Shown here: positions 60,775 to 64,000 of the stretch, piece by piece
Layout of the letters: every line of letters starts with the position of its first letter
Numbering within the stretch: the first letter of the stretch is position 1
Assembly: GCA_910578715.1 (NCBI GenBank)
Contig: CAJTRL010000003.1
Coordinates: 1 to 64,000 of the forward strand
Source of the DNA: an uncultured Lachnospiraceae bacterium
GTDB taxonomy: Bacteria; Bacillota; Clostridia; Lachnospirales; Lachnospiraceae
Direction of reading: 5' to 3'
Length of the DNA stretch: 64,000 nucleotides
The notes under the pieces: model-generated
What the model was told of the DNA's origin: nothing
Databases searched by the model: none
The model's input: only the letters and a program-made list of their open reading frames with translations
Translations under genes and position numbers: made by a program

Positions 60775-60889
60775 AAAAGCGGTACGAAAACTGGTTCTGG
60801 GCGGCGCAGACAGGCGGCTCGGCAGTTTTGCGGAGCAGAAATGGGAGGCATTCCGGCAGAAAAACGGGCAAAACCCCACAGCCGGGTAA
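60755..60889 (+). CDS. Possible small basic protein overlapping the hflX end
   Basis: 44 residues, MKNTLFKKAVRKLVLGGADR at the start and KNGQNPTAG at the end, overlapping hflX by 20 bases in another frame. A weak AAAGGA lies 11 bases ahead. Basic and amphipathic. I cannot match it to a family; it may be chance. Confidence 0.3.
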   Translation: MKNTLFKKAVRKLVLGGADRRLGSFAEQKWEAFRQKNGQNPTAG

Positions 60890-60906
60890 AAATCCAGAAT
60901 TTTGCA

Positions 60907-60935
60907 TTGACAGGATTTCGCGCAAGGAATATAAT
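60907..60935 (+). promoter_or_regulatory. Consensus sigma-A promoter
   Basis: TTGACA and TATAAT with a 17-base spacer; drives the lipoprotein gene that starts 50 bases downstream. Confidence 0.88.
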
Positions 60936-60984
60936 ACAATACGTTTATACCATTGACCAATGATTGAAAGAGAGGGGTAAGTGA

Positions 60985-62142
60985 ATGAAAAAACTGGCAT
61001 TATTAGGTTTATGTGCCATTCTGTGTTTCCAGGTGACGGCATGCGGCGGTCCGGGAGCGGCACAGAAGCAGAAAGAAGAAGCGATGGCTTTGCTTGGCAG
61101 CGATAAGCTGGAGAGCGGCGAACTTGTGATTGACGGAACAAAATATTCGTTCCCTGACGATGTTTCGAAATGGCTGAACGGCGGCTGGCATATTTCCAAC
61201 AGATACGATAACACAGATACTTTTGAACTGGAGTATAATGTGGAATCCAGTGAATTTGAAGTGTTCAATGACGAAAAAACGTCTGATTATGTCAGCATGT
61301 GTGTCATTAATCTGGGTATGGAGCCGATAAAGATTGATGAGGCGCTGGTTTCCTATCTTGATGTGGATTTATCGAAGGCGAAGGATGCGATGTATGTGGT
61401 GCTTCCCGGCGGTATTACCTGTGACAGTACGAGAGAGGATGTTAAGAATGCTTATGGCGAACCGGCAGAGGAGGGTGAGGATTATTTCCAGTATACCTAT
61501 ACCAATGCGGACGGCCTCGACATCATCATAGAGATTGATTTTATCGATACGGTTCATTCCGTGATTTACGCGCTGGCGGACAGCAACTGGGGAGTCATAA
61601 CGAATGCTGAGGAATGCGCGCAGTTTGTTGACGATGCGTTAAAGGCGAGCTTCTATGGAGATTATGCGTCCTATGTGGAGAAGAAATTCGATACGGAGGA
61701 AGGCGCACAGCTGCTTTATGAAAACGAAGTTGAGTATTATGCGAATACGCTGATGTATTATCTCGATGTGGATTATGAGAATGTCAGCGAAGAAATCGCA
61801 GACGGCTTCCGCGATGTTGCAAGAGATGTTCTTGGCAAGGCTAAATGGGATATGCCGGTTGTTGACCTTCCCGATGGCGCAAATTACGGCAGCTTCGAAA
61901 TCACAATGTACCCGCTGGATTTCCTGTATATTATTCTGGACGGCGCACAGGCGGTAGCGGACAGTGGAGTCGAAGGCGACGAGTACGCGCAGGGAATGCT
62001 GGATGCGGCAAGAGAAAAAGTAGGCGAAGTTTCTTATCTGGAGCCGGTTACGAAGACTTATGACATTGACCTGAACGATGGTGTTGTATCTGCGGATGAC
62101 TGGAGCGAAATGGATGACATTCTGATGGATTTTATGGAATAA
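60985..62142 (+). CDS. Secreted lipoprotein of unknown function
   Basis: 385 residues. Signal peptide MKKLALLGLCAILCFQVTAC with a lipobox cysteine. The mature part is acidic: an N-terminal beta domain (about 40-200) with GGITCDSTREDVKNAYGEP, a pattern seen in SmpA/BamE-like or DUF-type sensor folds, and an alpha-helical C-terminal half (about 205-370). I do not recognise the family. Strong own promoter and terminator, so monocistronic and probably well expressed. Confidence 0.8.
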   Translation: MKKLALLGLCAILCFQVTACGGPGAAQKQKEEAMALLGSDKLESGELVIDGTKYSFPDDVSKWLNGGWHISNRYDNTDTFELEYNVESSEFEVFNDEKTSDYVSMCVINLGMEPIKIDEALVSYLDVDLSKAKDAMYVVLPGGITCDSTREDVKNAYGEPAEEGEDYFQYTYTNADGLDIIIEIDFIDTVHSVIYALADSNWGVITNAEECAQFVDDALKASFYGDYASYVEKKFDTEEGAQLLYENEVEYYANTLMYYLDVDYENVSEEIADGFRDVARDVLGKAKWDMPVVDLPDGANYGSFEITMYPLDFLYIILDGAQAVADSGVEGDEYAQGMLDAAREKVGEVSYLEPVTKTYDIDLNDGVVSADDWSEMDDILMDFME

Positions 62143-62156
62143 TCCGATAAAAAGGG

Positions 62157-62191
62157 CACGATATCCGTATGTTGCGGATATCGTGTTTTTT
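62157..62191 (+). terminator. Terminator of the lipoprotein gene
   Basis: CACGATATCCG pairs with CGGATATCGTG, followed by TTTTTT. Confidence 0.93.
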
Positions 62192-62233
62192 AGGCTCTCC
62201 GCCTTATGAAAAATGCGAATGAGGAAAATACAG

Positions 62234-64000
62234 GTGAAAAGAATAATTGCGACTGCTGTTTTTATGGCATCTGTGGTAACGGGAATCTGCCTGACAGGCT
62301 GTTTGGAAAAAAATGTAACATATTCGGAAAGCGTAATCGACATGGAGCAGGCGGAGGATATCACTGCGTCGCGGGAAGAGGCGGTATGCCTGATAGACAG
62401 CCTGAGCTTTGGAGAAGAAACGCTCTTTTATGATGAATCCGAAGCGACATTTTACTATTCTCTCACGGGGGGGGGTAGAAGACCATAATCCCTATGTCAT
62501 AGTCAAAAGCGAAGAAAAAGATTTAAAAGTAGCCTTCATCGGGGGGGGTATTACCCCGGAAGGAATCAAAAATAATCAGACAATATCAATTCTGGCTTAT
62601 ACCGGAGACGTCTACTGTACATATTATCTGAAATGTACGACTCTGCCGCTCATGAACATAGAGTGCCCGGAGGAAATTCCAGACGAATCCGTTCCCATGA
62701 AAATAACTCTTTATGACAACAGAATAGACGCGGTGGGAAGACTCCTGTGCGCCGAAGGCGAGATTCATGTAAGGGGCGCCACGGCGAGCGCATATCCTAA
62801 AAAAGGATTCCGGTTTTCCTTGAAAACGGAGTCGCCCGGGGATAATGTGCGTCCAAACCATCTCTCCCTTCTGGGAATGCGTCAGGATGACGACTGGCTG
62901 TTATATGCGGCGTACAATGACCAGGAAAAGGTCAGAAACGTTTTTTCCTCCAATCTCTGGGAAGATACCTGTGCATCGGATAACGCGCTGGGAATCGACT
63001 TCGGAATGGAATACAGGTACCTGGAACTTTTTATAAACGGAAAGTACTGGGGATTATATGCGCTGGGATATCCGATTGATGAAAAACAGGTATGTATAGA
63101 CTCAGACAGCCAGGACGCCATTTTATATAAGCACGGTCTGGGAAGCGAACGCCTCCGGTTTACAAAGGACGGGGGAATCTTTGGCGAATCGCCGGATAAC
63201 TGGGAACAGACGGCCCTGCAGCATTATTATTATGAGATATACCGTAATGCGGATAATAATGACAGACTGCTGGATGGCATTGATTTGGATAATGCGATAG
63301 ATTTTTACCTCTTCCTCAATCTGGTACAGGGGGAGGATAATACGGGCCTGATTAAGAATTATTATATTCTGCTTCAGAAGGAAAACGGAGCCGCAAAGGG
63401 ACTTTATGCGCCCTGGGATTTGGACCTCACCTGGGGAAACCATTATATCGGCGTACTGTCGGAGAATTTTACTTATCCGTACGGAATCCGGGAAGATTTT
63501 AACTGCATCGTGGAAAGCGGGATTCTGTATCAGCTGATGATAAACGGCGATGCGGCCGTATGGGAAAGGGTATTTGGGAAATATCATGCTTTCAGGGAAA
63601 ACGAATGGTCTGACGAAGCCATCAATGCGCTGATAGACAAATACGAAGCGGATATTTTTGAATCCGGCGCCTATCTACGGGATATGGAGCGGTGGCCGGA
63701 AGGGACTTACGGAAATGCTTCGGACGGATTAAGCGTTTTCCGCGCCTATGTTATGAATCGTTTACGGGAAGCGGATTTATATTATGAGCGGCTGGAAAAA
63801 GCATATGAGGAAACTTCAAATGTCTTTATCAGACGCAGCGCGCAGTATAAGAATCTTTGGGAAAGCCGTTTTATTATAGAAATCAATGAGCACAGCCTGC
63901 TGTCGCAATCCGAATACGCTGAATTTCTGGAATATCTTGGGGTGGAGGTTTCTTCCGTTACGGAAGAGGTGCGTTTTATACTGGTGAATCCCGGAGAGAA
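62234..64000 (+). CDS. CotH-like spore coat kinase lipoprotein, frameshifted and partial
   Basis: From GTG 62234 (GAGG nine bases upstream) a lipoprotein signal with lipobox LTGC reads to a run of nine G at 62467-62475, where the frame ends at a stop in 62486-62488. Removing one G restores a long frame, EDHNPYVIVKSEEKD onwards, running to the window end. That frame has CotH features: VRGATASAYPKKGFRF, YLELFINGKYWGLYAL, LYKHGLG and the catalytic WDLDLTWGNHY. CotH proteins are atypical kinases of spore-coat or secreted proteins. A second run of eight G (62541-62548) is in frame. The G9 may be slippage, phase variation or an assembly error. Confidence 0.8.

Overview
The window looks like chromosomal DNA of a spore-forming member of the Clostridia, most likely a gut Lachnospiraceae. 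The pointers are spoVG, spoVT and a CotH-type spore-coat kinase, a GlgC/GlgD pair, a T-box leader on ileS, LplB/YtcP-type sugar permeases, and the gene order spoVG-pth-mfd-...-spoVT, which resembles the Bacillus spoVG-gcaD-prs-ctc-pth-mfd-spoVT neighbourhood. I saw no rRNA, tRNA, transposase, integrase or CRISPR array.

Layout. 0-5.5 kb: a wrecked DUF4143-type ATPase, an APH(3')-like kinase, a roughly 1,000-residue zinc-ribbon/coiled-coil protein of unknown role and a lipoprotein. 5.8-9.9 kb: nicotinamidase and nicotinate phosphoribosyltransferase (NAD salvage), a hemerythrin fusion protein and a pectinesterase. 10-15 kb, minus strand: murC, dnaD, dnaC and prs, with a cluster of DnaA-box-like sites between murC and dnaD. 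15-27.4 kb: glgC-glgD, spoVG, pth-mfd, a 33-residue ORF, an alpha/beta hydrolase, a membrane-anchored MurF-like ligase, ddl and spoVT. 27.8-32.6 kb is AT-richer and looks accessory: a P-loop/dCTP-deaminase-like protein resembling anti-phage deaminases, a Nudix hydrolase, a phosphoesterase and a C39-like protein. 33-41.9 kb: an oligopeptide ABC importer with an embedded secreted protein and an M20 peptidase. 41.9-43.8 kb: a probable type III toxin-antitoxin locus (RNA antitoxin plus ToxN/AbiQ-like toxin) and an Eis-like acetyltransferase. 44-50.4 kb: T-box-ileS and glgP. 50.5-59.3 kb: a galactan/galacto-oligosaccharide locus (two permeases, binding protein, GH2, LacI regulator, GH53). 59.4-64 kb: hflX, a lipoprotein and a CotH-like kinase gene broken at a nine-G run and cut by the window end.

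The genes fit a plant-polysaccharide feeder: cytosolic GH53, GH2 and pectinesterase act on imported pectin side-chain fragments, glgC/glgD and glgP handle glycogen, and murC/MurF/ddl supply the peptidoglycan precursor.

The most unusual non-coding content is a set of dispersed palindromic elements. Several have conserved cores or loops but different, still complementary arms at each copy. One family carries a hairpin plus Shine-Dalgarno module directly in front of murC, ddl and oppC. Another ends in a fixed tail just upstream of the promoters of the peptide-binding protein, ileS and glgP. These elements, the type III toxin-antitoxin locus and the deaminase-like protein are the parts most worth following up.
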